Positions 24,524 through 32,871 of a stretch of 64,000 bases of DNA are shown here, one piece after another. Each line of letters begins with the position of its first letter. Positions within the stretch are counted from its first letter, which is position 1. Position numbers and translations under genes: made by a program. The stretch is from positions 62,001-126,000 of the forward strand of contig BDEJ01000037.1 in the NCBI GenBank assembly GCA_001653155.1, written 5' to 3'. Source of the DNA: Porphyromonadaceae bacterium H1 (GTDB taxonomy: Bacteria > Bacteroidota > Bacteroidia > Bacteroidales > Paludibacteraceae). The notes under the pieces are model-generated. The model worked only from the letters and a program-made list of their open reading frames with translations, was not told the origin of the DNA and ran no database searches.

Positions 24524-25840
24524 ATGAAAACACCCCCCATCGACCGTCAACTGATAGAGCGCTTGTCAACTGCACTCGGCATCGAAGACTTCGAGCGTGC
24601 TACCATCCGCGAAATCAAAGCTCTGGCAGCAGAAGCCGAACGGATATCGGGCGTGGAATTTATCAAGATGGAGATGGGCGTCCCCGGCCTTCCGGCTTGC
24701 GCGCTGGGCATCGAGACGGAAACGGCAGCTCTGCAATCGGGCGTAGCCAGTCTCTATGCCGACATGGAAGGGATTCCGGAACTGAAAGCAGCTGCCTCAC
24801 GCTTCCTGAAAACCTTTACCGGCATAGAGTTGTCTCCTATGGGCTGCATACCGGTAGTGGGCTCCATGCAAGGAAGTTATGCAGCCTTCACAACCTGCCT
24901 GCAATGTCACGACAGCAACAAACGCATTCTCTTCATCGATCCCGGATTTCCGGTACAGAAATTACAACTGAAGGTCATGGGCGCCGCTTTCGAGAGTTTC
25001 GACGTACACGATTACCGGGGCAACAAATTACGGGATAAGCTCGAAAGCTACCTGAAAGAAGGTAATGTGGCTGCTCTCATCTATTCGAACCCGAATAACC
25101 CCAGCTGGTTCAACTTTAAGGATGAAGAGTTGCGGCTCATCGGAGAGACGGCAGCACGCTACGACACAACGGTGATAGAAGATCTCGCCTATTTCGGCAT
25201 GGACTTTCGCCGCGACCCGAAACGAGTTCCTCTGCAACCCAGCGTGGCAGGTTATTGCGACAACTACATCCTGCTGCTGTCGGCCTCGAAAACATTCAGT
25301 TATGCCGGACAACGCATCGGCATGCTCTGCATGTCCGACAAGCTGTACGAACGGCATTATCCAGCACTCGACCGACGCTACGGCCCGATAAGTTTCGGAT
25401 CGGCCCTCGTCTTTCGTGTACTCTATGCCCTAAGCGCCGGAGTGGCACATGCCACTCAACATGCACTGGCCGCCATGCTGGATGCGGCAAGCAGCGGCCG
25501 CTACCGCTTCAACGAAGAGCTGAGCGAATACGGACGCCGTGCCAAACGCTTGAAAGAAATATTCCTTCGTCACGGTTTCCGGCTGCTCTACGACAACGAC
25601 TTGGGCGAAGCTTTGGCCGATGGTTTCTACTTCAGTCTGGCCTGGCCGGGCATGAGCGGAGGAGATTTGGCTCGGGAACTGATGTACTACGGCTTGAGTA
25701 GCATCCCGCTGAGCGAAAGCGGAAGCAGGCAGGAGGGAATCCGCATCTGTTGCTCTTTCGTCCGCCCCGAACAGTACGAAATTCTGGACGAACGTATGGC
25801 CTGCTTCGCCCGAAACCACACAAAAAACGAAAACGCATAA
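24524..25840 (+). CDS. PLP-dependent aminotransferase, class I/II
   Basis: The 438-residue fold-type I enzyme shows SNPNNPSW (substrate/cofactor binding), VIEDLAYFGMD with the Asp that contacts the PLP ring nitrogen, and LSASKTFSYAGQRIGM with the Schiff-base lysine. RICCSFVRP near the end carries the carboxylate-binding Arg. The amino acid substrate is not certain. It is followed at 5 bases by a phenylacetate-CoA ligase gene and further on by an ACT-domain protein. In Bacteroidota such sets are linked to aromatic amino acid/aryl-acid metabolism, so an aromatic aminotransferase is an attractive inference. Confidence 0.88.
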   Translation: MKTPPIDRQLIERLSTALGIEDFERATIREIKALAAEAERISGVEFIKMEMGVPGLPACALGIETETAALQSGVASLYADMEGIPELKAAASRFLKTFTGIELSPMGCIPVVGSMQGSYAAFTTCLQCHDSNKRILFIDPGFPVQKLQLKVMGAAFESFDVHDYRGNKLRDKLESYLKEGNVAALIYSNPNNPSWFNFKDEELRLIGETAARYDTTVIEDLAYFGMDFRRDPKRVPLQPSVAGYCDNYILLLSASKTFSYAGQRIGMLCMSDKLYERHYPALDRRYGPISFGSALVFRVLYALSAGVAHATQHALAAMLDAASSGRYRFNEELSEYGRRAKRLKEIFLRHGFRLLYDNDLGEALADGFYFSLAWPGMSGGDLARELMYYGLSSIPLSESGSRQEGIRICCSFVRPEQYEILDERMACFARNHTKNENA

Positions 25841-25845
25841 AAACG

Positions 25846-27144
25846 ATGATTTGGAATACGCACAAAGAATGTATGAGTGCCGACGAGAAGCACAACCTCC
25901 AGAGCGAGCGTCTGCGTAAGCTGGTAAGCCGCGTTTACCACGCCACCCCCTTTTACCGCCGCAAAATGCAAGAGATGGACATCACTCCCGACGACATACG
26001 CAGCATCGAGGACATCGTGAAACTGCCCTTCACGACCAAGCAAGACTTCCGCGACAACTACCCCTACGGACTTTTTGCAGTACCCATGTCGGAAATCGTA
26101 CGCCTGCACGCCTCATCGGGCACTACGGGCAAACCCACCGTAGTAGGCTATACACGCCGCGACCTCTCCGTATGGTCCGAGAGCATCGCCCGCTGCCTGA
26201 GTGCCTTCGGTACCGACCGGAACGACATATTTTCCGTGGCCTACGGATACGGTCTCTTTACGGGAGGCCTGGGCATACATTACGGCATCGAACACCTCGG
26301 AGCCACCGTCATCCCCGCATCGAGCGGAAATACCGGTAAGCAGATCCAATTGATGCACGATTTCGGCAGCACGGCCCTTGCCTGCACCCCCTCCTACGCC
26401 CTTTATATTGCCGAGACGATGCAAAAAACCGGCATTCCTCGAAGCGAATTCCGCCTGAGAACCGGCATATTCGGTGCCGAGCCCTGGACGGAAAGCATGC
26501 GCCGCGAAATCGAAAACAAACTCGGTATCGATGCCTATAACATTTACGGACTGAGCGAAGTAATGGGCCCCGGCGTATCGCACGAATGCGCCTGCAAAAA
26601 CGGCTCGCACATCGTCGACGATCACTTCTACCCCGAAATCATCGACCCCGAAACCCTCAAGCGCCTCCCCGACGGCGAACAGGGCGAATTGGTATTCACC
26701 ACCCTCAGCAAAGAAGGCCTACCGCTACTACGCTACCGCACCAAAGACCTCTGTAGCCTCCACAGCGAAGCCTGCCCCTGCGGACGAAGCAGTGTACGCA
26801 TGAGTCCCATAGCCGGGCGCAGCGACGACATGCTTATCATACGCGGCGTAAACGTCTTCCCTTCGCAAATCGAAAGTGTCATACTCGACATCGACGAGCT
26901 GGAAGCTCACTACCAACTCATCGTCGAGCGACGCAACAAGCTCGATAATCTTGAGATACAAGTCGAAGTAAAGGAGGGATACTACTCCGACGAAATCGGG
27001 AAGATACTCGAATTGAAAAAGAAGGTAGCCTCCCGTCTGCATAGCGTCCTCGGCCTCAGTTGCGACATCAAACTGGTAGAACCCAACACCCTCGCCCGCA
27101 GCGAAGGCAAAGCACAACGTGTAATAGACAAACGCAAGTATTGA
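25846..27144 (+). CDS. Phenylacetate--CoA ligase family protein (PaaK-like)
   Basis: The 432-residue protein starts at ATG 25846 (MIWNTHKECMSADEKHNLQ); a longer open frame exists but overlaps the preceding gene. The adenylate-forming motif SSGTTGKPTVVGYT is present, with NIYGLSEVMGPGVSHEC and YRTKDLCSLHSEACPCGRSSVRMSPIAGRSDDMLIIRGVNVFPSQIE, a PaaK-type C-terminal hinge with a cysteine pair. It joins an aryl acid such as phenylacetate or indoleacetate to CoA using ATP. In related genomes it often sits beside indolepyruvate ferredoxin oxidoreductase, where the reverse reaction could yield ATP; no such genes are beside it here. Confidence 0.92.
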   Translation: MIWNTHKECMSADEKHNLQSERLRKLVSRVYHATPFYRRKMQEMDITPDDIRSIEDIVKLPFTTKQDFRDNYPYGLFAVPMSEIVRLHASSGTTGKPTVVGYTRRDLSVWSESIARCLSAFGTDRNDIFSVAYGYGLFTGGLGIHYGIEHLGATVIPASSGNTGKQIQLMHDFGSTALACTPSYALYIAETMQKTGIPRSEFRLRTGIFGAEPWTESMRREIENKLGIDAYNIYGLSEVMGPGVSHECACKNGSHIVDDHFYPEIIDPETLKRLPDGEQGELVFTTLSKEGLPLLRYRTKDLCSLHSEACPCGRSSVRMSPIAGRSDDMLIIRGVNVFPSQIESVILDIDELEAHYQLIVERRNKLDNLEIQVEVKEGYYSDEIGKILELKKKVASRLHSVLGLSCDIKLVEPNTLARSEGKAQRVIDKRKY

Positions 27145-27520
27145 AACAATAGGAAAGATAAAAAAATCGAAAGAACAATAAAGATATTTTACCATTCAAT
27201 AAAAATAAATACAATATACATAAAGAATAACAAACAATGAACAAAGAAACAAACAAAATCCAAAAAGAAAATAATATAATCGCAAAAGAAATAACAAAAA
27301 GAACTAACGATTATATCATAAAATGAAATAATCATAAAGTTCTCCTAAATAAAACACCATTATACGAAAGGATAATAAAAATTATCTGAATAATAAATTC
27401 AGAATACAAAAAGAAAATAAACAAATACATAAAAAACATTTCAGAATACGAAATAATAACTAAACAACAACGCTTACGAAGCCAAAAACAGAACCTATTC
27501 ACCCTAAACAAAGACAGAAC
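27145..27520. other. A-rich intergenic region without a recognisable gene
   Basis: About 376 bases between the PaaK-like gene and the ACT protein. The plus strand is extremely rich in A and poor in G and T, unlike any other part of the window. A 29-codon frame (27238-27327) exists but is all Lys, Asn, Ile and Glu and is probably chance. No promoter match or stable hairpin was identified. Confidence 0.6.
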
Positions 27521-27964
27521 ATGCGTAAAGAAAAACCCCTATCCGTTGAGGAGGAACGGAATCCGCGACTGGAGGAACAACTTTCCGTTTTTGTAGAAAA
27601 TAAAATCGGCCGCATCCACGAGGTGGTACAGGTTTTGGGAGCCGAGGGCATAAACATGCAAGCCTTCAGTCTGGCGGAGAATGTAGATTTCGGCATCCTG
27701 CGCCTGATTGTTTCGGACGTCCCGAAAGCCGTAGAAGCCCTTCGTGCCGCGCATCTGGCCGTGAAGCGCACAGCGGTTCTCTGCCTCGACTGTGCCGACC
27801 GTCCCGGAGCTCTGGCCGAAGTGATGCAACGCCTCGCCGAACGCGAAATATTCGTTGAGTACATGTATGCCTTTGCCCGAAACGAAGAAGCCTTGGTGGT
27901 GATAAAACCGCGCGACATCGAAGCCTGCCGGGCTGCTCTCGACAACTGGCAAGCAAAGCCTTAG
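27521..27964 (+). CDS. Tandem ACT-domain amino acid-binding protein
   Basis: The 147-residue protein consists of two ACT domains: LSVFVENKIGRIHEVVQVLGAEGINMQAFSLAENVDFGILRLIVSD (about residues 21-66) and VLCLDCADRPGALAEVMQRLAEREIFVEYMYAFARNEEALVVIKP (about residues 86-130). ACT domains bind amino acids and regulate enzymes. There is no catalytic domain, so it is probably a regulatory or sensor protein. In Bacteroidota homologues commonly follow iorB-paaK, which fits the neighbouring PaaK-like gene. Here 376 A-rich bases separate them. Confidence 0.88.
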   Translation: MRKEKPLSVEEERNPRLEEQLSVFVENKIGRIHEVVQVLGAEGINMQAFSLAENVDFGILRLIVSDVPKAVEALRAAHLAVKRTAVLCLDCADRPGALAEVMQRLAEREIFVEYMYAFARNEEALVVIKPRDIEACRAALDNWQAKP

Positions 27965-28016
27965 AATGGCCTTACTTATTCTCCTATATCATCTCTAAAA
28001 TTTCATTTGTATCATT

Positions 28017-30140
28017 ATGAAAACCTACATCCTATTTTTTTTCCTTAGCATTATGTGTATGATTACGTCCTGCCAATCCTCACCGGGCTCCATCCGTTAT
28101 CCTGAAACAGCACGGGTAGACAGCCTGCGGCATTATTTCGGCGAAGCTATTGCCGACCCCTATGCCTGGCTCGAAAACGATACGGCAGCCGCCACGGCCG
28201 CCTGGGTACAAAGTCAGAACGAAGTTACTTTCCGCTACCTCGCTCAAATACCCTTTCGCGAAGGCCTGCGGAAACGCCTCACAGAGCTGATGGACTACCC
28301 CAAATACAGCTCGCCTTTCAAGAAACACGGCGTGTACTATTTTTTCAAAAATAACGGCCTGCAAAATCAAAGTGTCCTTTACCGGCAAGCCAGCCTCGAT
28401 GCCGAAGCCGAGGTATTACTCGACCCGAACAAGCTTTCCGACGATGGGACGGTAGCCCTCACAGGCATCTCTTTCTCGAACGACGGCCGCTACATGGCCT
28501 ACTCGATTGCCCGCAGCGGATCGGATTGGAATGAGATATACGTCATGGAATTATCCACCCGCCGCTTACTGGACGATCAGCTCCGCTGGGTGAAATTCTC
28601 CGGCATGGCCTGGCAAGGCGAAGGTTTCTACTACAGCGCCTATCAAGCTCCCGAAGCAGGCAAGGAATATTCCAACAAAAACGAATACCACAAGATTTTC
28701 TTCCACTGCCTCGGAGAAGAACAGAGCGCCGACCGTCTCGTGTACGAAAATCGACAAGCTCCCTTGCGTACCTGCCGGGCATCGGTAACGGATGATGAGA
28801 AATTCCTCTTCATCTACGAGACGGAGTCCACCTCGGGGAATAGCTTCTTCATGCAAGACCTCACAAAAGCCCAAAACCCATTGCTCCGTCTGGTCGAAGG
28901 TTTTGAAAACGACTACAGCGTAGTGGGACACTACCAAGGCAAACTCTACCTGTTGACCAACTACAAAGCCCCGCGCCAACGCCTGATGGAAATAGACCCG
29001 GCCCGGCCGCAACGCGAAAATTGGAAGGAAGTCATCCCCGAAAGCAAGGACGTGCTCGAAAGCGTAACGATTGTCGGAGGCCGCCTGGCAGCCCTTTACA
29101 TGAAGGACGCCAGTCATCACGCTTATATCTACGATTTGGCAGGCAAGGTCGAATACGAGATAAAACTGCCCGGACTCGGTTCGGTAGCTACGCTGAGCGG
29201 TGAAAAAGACGATAACGAGGCCTTCTATGCTTTCAGCTCCTATACCTTCCCTCCCGGAATCTATCGCTTCGATGTAGCCCAGAACCGCTCGGAAATCTTT
29301 CACAAAGCGGAAGTCAGCTTCGAGCCCGAAGCCTATGTCAGCCGGCAAGTTTTTGTAACGAGCAAAGACGGCACCCGTATCCCCATGTCGATCACTTATA
29401 AGAAAGGCCTCCAACAAAATGCCAAGAACCCTGCCATGCTTTACGGCTACGGGGGCTTCAACATCAGCCTTACACCTGCCTTCCGGGTGAGCATCATCCC
29501 CTTCCTCGAGAGCGGAGGCGTCTATGCGGTAGCCAACCTGCGTGGTGGTGGCGAATACGGAGAAGAATGGCATCGTGCCGGGACAAAATTACAAAAACAG
29601 AATGTCTTCGACGACTTCATGGCTGCTGCCGAATACCTCATCAACGAGGGCTACACCACATCCGAACGCCTGGCCATCAACGGCGGTTCCAACGGTGGAT
29701 TGCTGGTAGGCGCCTGCATGACACAACGCCCCGAACTCTTTGCTGTGGCCGTACCTGAAGTAGGCGTACTCGACATGCTTCGTTACCATCTGTTCACCAT
29801 CGGATGGGCCTGGGCTGCCGACTACGGAACCAGTGACGAGAGTATCGAAATGTACCGTTACTTAAAAGCCTACTCACCCCTCCACAACGTGAAAGAAGGA
29901 GTAGCATACCCGGCTACCCTCGTTACTACAGCCGACCACGACGACCGCGTAGTACCGGCACACTCTTTCAAATTTACCGCAGCTCTACAAGCCGTTAACC
30001 GGGGAGGGAAACCGAGCCTCATCCGAATCGACAGCAAAGCCGGACACGGAGCAGGCCGCCCCATTGGAAAAATCATCGATGCACAAACCGATGTCTGGAG
30101 TTTCGTCATGTACAATCTCGGAATGAAACCGAAGTATTAA
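28017..30140 (+). CDS. Prolyl oligopeptidase (S9A), lipoprotein
   Basis: The 707-residue protein begins with a lipoprotein signal (MKTYILFFFLSIMCMITSC, lipobox ITSC), so it is anchored to a membrane. A seven-bladed propeller region follows (DPYAWLENDTAAATAAWVQSQNEVT at the start, as in S9A enzymes), then an alpha/beta hydrolase domain. The nucleophile Ser is in GGSNGGLLVGACM, with YGYGGFNISLTP before it. The catalytic Asp is in DHDDRVVPAHSF and the His in KAGHGAGRP. It cleaves after proline in short peptides. A strong hairpin follows the stop. Confidence 0.96.
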   Translation: MKTYILFFFLSIMCMITSCQSSPGSIRYPETARVDSLRHYFGEAIADPYAWLENDTAAATAAWVQSQNEVTFRYLAQIPFREGLRKRLTELMDYPKYSSPFKKHGVYYFFKNNGLQNQSVLYRQASLDAEAEVLLDPNKLSDDGTVALTGISFSNDGRYMAYSIARSGSDWNEIYVMELSTRRLLDDQLRWVKFSGMAWQGEGFYYSAYQAPEAGKEYSNKNEYHKIFFHCLGEEQSADRLVYENRQAPLRTCRASVTDDEKFLFIYETESTSGNSFFMQDLTKAQNPLLRLVEGFENDYSVVGHYQGKLYLLTNYKAPRQRLMEIDPARPQRENWKEVIPESKDVLESVTIVGGRLAALYMKDASHHAYIYDLAGKVEYEIKLPGLGSVATLSGEKDDNEAFYAFSSYTFPPGIYRFDVAQNRSEIFHKAEVSFEPEAYVSRQVFVTSKDGTRIPMSITYKKGLQQNAKNPAMLYGYGGFNISLTPAFRVSIIPFLESGGVYAVANLRGGGEYGEEWHRAGTKLQKQNVFDDFMAAAEYLINEGYTTSERLAINGGSNGGLLVGACMTQRPELFAVAVPEVGVLDMLRYHLFTIGWAWAADYGTSDESIEMYRYLKAYSPLHNVKEGVAYPATLVTTADHDDRVVPAHSFKFTAALQAVNRGGKPSLIRIDSKAGHGAGRPIGKIIDAQTDVWSFVMYNLGMKPKY

Positions 30141-30160
30141 GAAGTATTGGAAAAAACAGC

Positions 30161-30192
30161 AACGAAGCCGGGAGAAATCTCCCGGCTTCGTT
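30161..30192. terminator. Terminator between convergent prolyl oligopeptidase and GH3 genes
   Basis: AACGAAGCCGGGAG and CTCCCGGCTTCGTT form a perfect 14-bp stem with a 4-base loop. The T tract is better on the minus strand (TTTTTT after a few bases), so it mainly serves the GH3 gene and may work both ways. Confidence 0.82.
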
Positions 30193-30211
30193 CTATATGA
30201 AGGCTAAGAGA

Positions 30212-32809
30212 CTAATTCTCGTAATCCATCTTCACATTGATTCCACTGCGTTGGCCGACCTCTATCTTCTCGGTCTTAAAGCCTTTTTTCGAGAACATAA
30301 GTAAGTCCCGGTCACCGGCATCAATCCGGTAAAACCCTTTGCTGTCGCTTCGGACTTTCCGTTTGGTATCGCGACTCAGCACCTCAACACCCGCTATTGG
30401 AGTTCCCTGCAAATCCCGCACTTCACCTGTTATACGAATGTTTTTTGTGCTCTTAGCATCAGCCTCGGAGGCTGTAAGGGTTTTGCTTTCAAAGCTACGC
30501 TGCGTATCGCCCACCTCTATTTCGATACGGTGTTTGATATTATCGGAGGCCGTGCCAACCTGCAATTCGAAAAGCCCCGTTTCAAGAAAGCGCTCGCCTC
30601 GATCGTCGGTCAAACGTAACTCGGAGACAGGAATACGTATATGGCAAGTAGCGATTTTACCCGCTTCAATAGACAACTTACTAAAACCTTTCAGCTCTTT
30701 CACGGGTGTTACCAGCGAGCTCACCACATCGCGCACATAGACCTGTACGACTTCTTTCCCGCTTCGCTGTCCGGTATTTTTCACGCTTACGCTTAGGTTT
30801 ATGGTATCGTTGGGACCGTAGTGACGCTTATCGCTCACAGCCGACAGGTATTCGAAATCCGTATAACTCAAACCGTGCCCGAAAAGCCAGAGCGCATCGG
30901 GTGTAGCAAAGACGTAGTCGCGTCCGGGAGAAGCGTAACTTCCGGGTTGTTTGTAAAGGCCTTTGTCGCTGGGGAGGTGGTTGTAATAGGCAGGCAAATG
31001 TCCCGTGCTTTGGGGATAGGAAAAAGTGAGCTTACCGGAAGGATTCACCCGACCGAAAAGCACATCGGCGATAACGCGCCCTTCTTCCTCGCCTCCGTAA
31101 TATTGCGCCACAATAGCCGGTACGTGTTCCTTAATCCAAGGAATGGCAAAGGGCTTACCGGCAACCAGAATCACTACGGTCGGTTTTCCGGTTGCACACA
31201 CAGCTTTCACCAGTTTCTCCTGCACGCCGGTAAGTGCGATGTCGTGCAGGTCGATGCCTTCACCGCTGGTGGAAGGCTGCTTCTTGTCGCGCACAAAAGC
31301 CGTACTGGAGCTTCCTACGAAGACGAGCGCCACATCGCTCTTGCGAGCCGCTTCAACAGCTTGCGGAATCATCGTCTCGTCCAAAGAAGCAATTCCGCAA
31401 CCCTCGGCATAATGTATGCTCATCTTATCGCCTACCAGCTCCTTGATACCGGCCAGGGGTGTCACTCCATCGGAGTTTTCCTTCCCCCAAGTATAATCGC
31501 CGAACTGTACCTGATCGGCATTGGGACCGATAACCGCAAGAGATTTTATCTTATTCATATCCAAAGGCAGAAGCTTGCCTTCGTTTTTAAGCAACACAAC
31601 CGACTCTTCCGATATCCGACGGGAAAGCTCAACACTCTCGGGCGAATGAAGTATTTTACTTTTCGCGTATTTTTCGCGATAGGGATCTTCAAAAAGCCCC
31701 AACTTCATCTTTGCCATCAACACCCGTTTTACGGCCAAATCGATGTGAGCGACATCGAAACCTCCCTGTTCGACAAGGGCTTTCAATGTCGGATAGGTAT
31801 CGCTCGAAGCCTCCACATCCAGACCGGCCGTCAATGCCTGAATGGCTGCTTCCTGGTCGGAAGCGGCGGTTTTATGAAAAGTTTTCAGCATTTCGATAGC
31901 ACCCCAGTCGGAGTACACAAAACCCCGGAAGCCGAATTTGTCCCGCAAGACATCCGTCATCAAATAATGTGACGAAGAATTGGGTTTACGATTCCATGAG
32001 TTGTAACTGGACATCACAGCTTGCAGTTCAGCATCCCGGATGGCCATTTCGAAAGGCTTCAGATAAATATCAAAAAGGTCGCTGACACTCGAATGCACGG
32101 AGGAGATATTCAAACCGCCCGTAGGATTGCCGTGCGCTCCGTAATGCTTAGCCATGGGCAGGATGCCGTTATCCATGTAGCCTCGCACTTCCTGCACAGC
32201 CATTACTCCACAGAGGTAGGGATCTTCACCGTAAGATTCTTCGACCCGTCCCCAGCGCAACTCGCGCACCACATCGATGCAAGGAGCAAAAACGAGGTTG
32301 ACACCAATGTAATGCAAGTCCTGTGTGGTCATAGCTGCCTTTTTATAAGCCAGCTCGGGGTTAAACGTACAACCCAGCGCTAAATTCTGAGGATAGATGG
32401 TAGCCCCTTCCTGTACCGCACCGTGAAGCGATTCACCGGTATTGAAACAGGGAATACCCAAGCGGGTCTTCTCCAGCATGTAGCGCTGTATCGTACGAAA
32501 ATACTTCTCACTACTACCGGATGTTAAGGGAAAACCATCCACAAAACCATATGCTACATCACCGCACCAATCCCGCAGTTTACTTTCATCGAGGGTCTGG
32601 CCGTCGAGAATTCTCCAAGAATGCAGATGGATAATCTGTCCTAATTTTTCATCCAAAGTCATCCGCCCCAAAAGATCCCGAACACGTTCTTCATGAGAAA
32701 GCTTCGGGTTTTTATACGGAGCGAAGCGCTCGTCAACGCGATTTTTGGCTTCCAAAGAGGCATGCCACATAAAAAAAGTGGCAAATAAAACTATAAATCG
32801 TTGAATCAT
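30212..32809 (-). CDS. GH3 glycosidase with C-terminal carboxypeptidase-regulatory-like domain
   Basis: The 865-residue protein has a signal peptide (MIQRFIVLFATFFMWHASLEA) and a GH3 barrel with DVVRELRWGRVEESYGEDP. The nucleophile Asp is in GFVYSDWGAIEML. A GH3 C-terminal domain (SVVLLKNEGKLLPL, AVIGPNAD) and a fibronectin-III-like domain (VSVKNTGQRSGKEVVQVYVRD) follow. The last about 75 residues (NIRITGEVRDLQGTPIAGVEVLSRDTK...) are a CarboxypepD_reg-like beta-sandwich, more usual at the N-terminus of SusC proteins. The enzyme most likely removes terminal beta-linked glucose, xylose or similar sugars. It is the last gene of the polysaccharide utilisation locus. Confidence 0.92.
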   Translation of the reverse strand: MIQRFIVLFATFFMWHASLEAKNRVDERFAPYKNPKLSHEERVRDLLGRMTLDEKLGQIIHLHSWRILDGQTLDESKLRDWCGDVAYGFVDGFPLTSGSSEKYFRTIQRYMLEKTRLGIPCFNTGESLHGAVQEGATIYPQNLALGCTFNPELAYKKAAMTTQDLHYIGVNLVFAPCIDVVRELRWGRVEESYGEDPYLCGVMAVQEVRGYMDNGILPMAKHYGAHGNPTGGLNISSVHSSVSDLFDIYLKPFEMAIRDAELQAVMSSYNSWNRKPNSSSHYLMTDVLRDKFGFRGFVYSDWGAIEMLKTFHKTAASDQEAAIQALTAGLDVEASSDTYPTLKALVEQGGFDVAHIDLAVKRVLMAKMKLGLFEDPYREKYAKSKILHSPESVELSRRISEESVVLLKNEGKLLPLDMNKIKSLAVIGPNADQVQFGDYTWGKENSDGVTPLAGIKELVGDKMSIHYAEGCGIASLDETMIPQAVEAARKSDVALVFVGSSSTAFVRDKKQPSTSGEGIDLHDIALTGVQEKLVKAVCATGKPTVVILVAGKPFAIPWIKEHVPAIVAQYYGGEEEGRVIADVLFGRVNPSGKLTFSYPQSTGHLPAYYNHLPSDKGLYKQPGSYASPGRDYVFATPDALWLFGHGLSYTDFEYLSAVSDKRHYGPNDTINLSVSVKNTGQRSGKEVVQVYVRDVVSSLVTPVKELKGFSKLSIEAGKIATCHIRIPVSELRLTDDRGERFLETGLFELQVGTASDNIKHRIEIEVGDTQRSFESKTLTASEADAKSTKNIRITGEVRDLQGTPIAGVEVLSRDTKRKVRSDSKGFYRIDAGDRDLLMFSKKGFKTEKIEVGQRSGINVKMDYEN

Positions 32810-32871
32810 TCCTGTAACTTTATGTGGTTTATCGATAATATCCTATTAAATTGGTCGCAAAACAAGCAAGT

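Noticed and set aside
27238-27327. Possible 29-codon peptide gene in the A-rich tract
   Set aside because: Composition follows the A bias of the tract and there is no promoter or conserved pattern visible.
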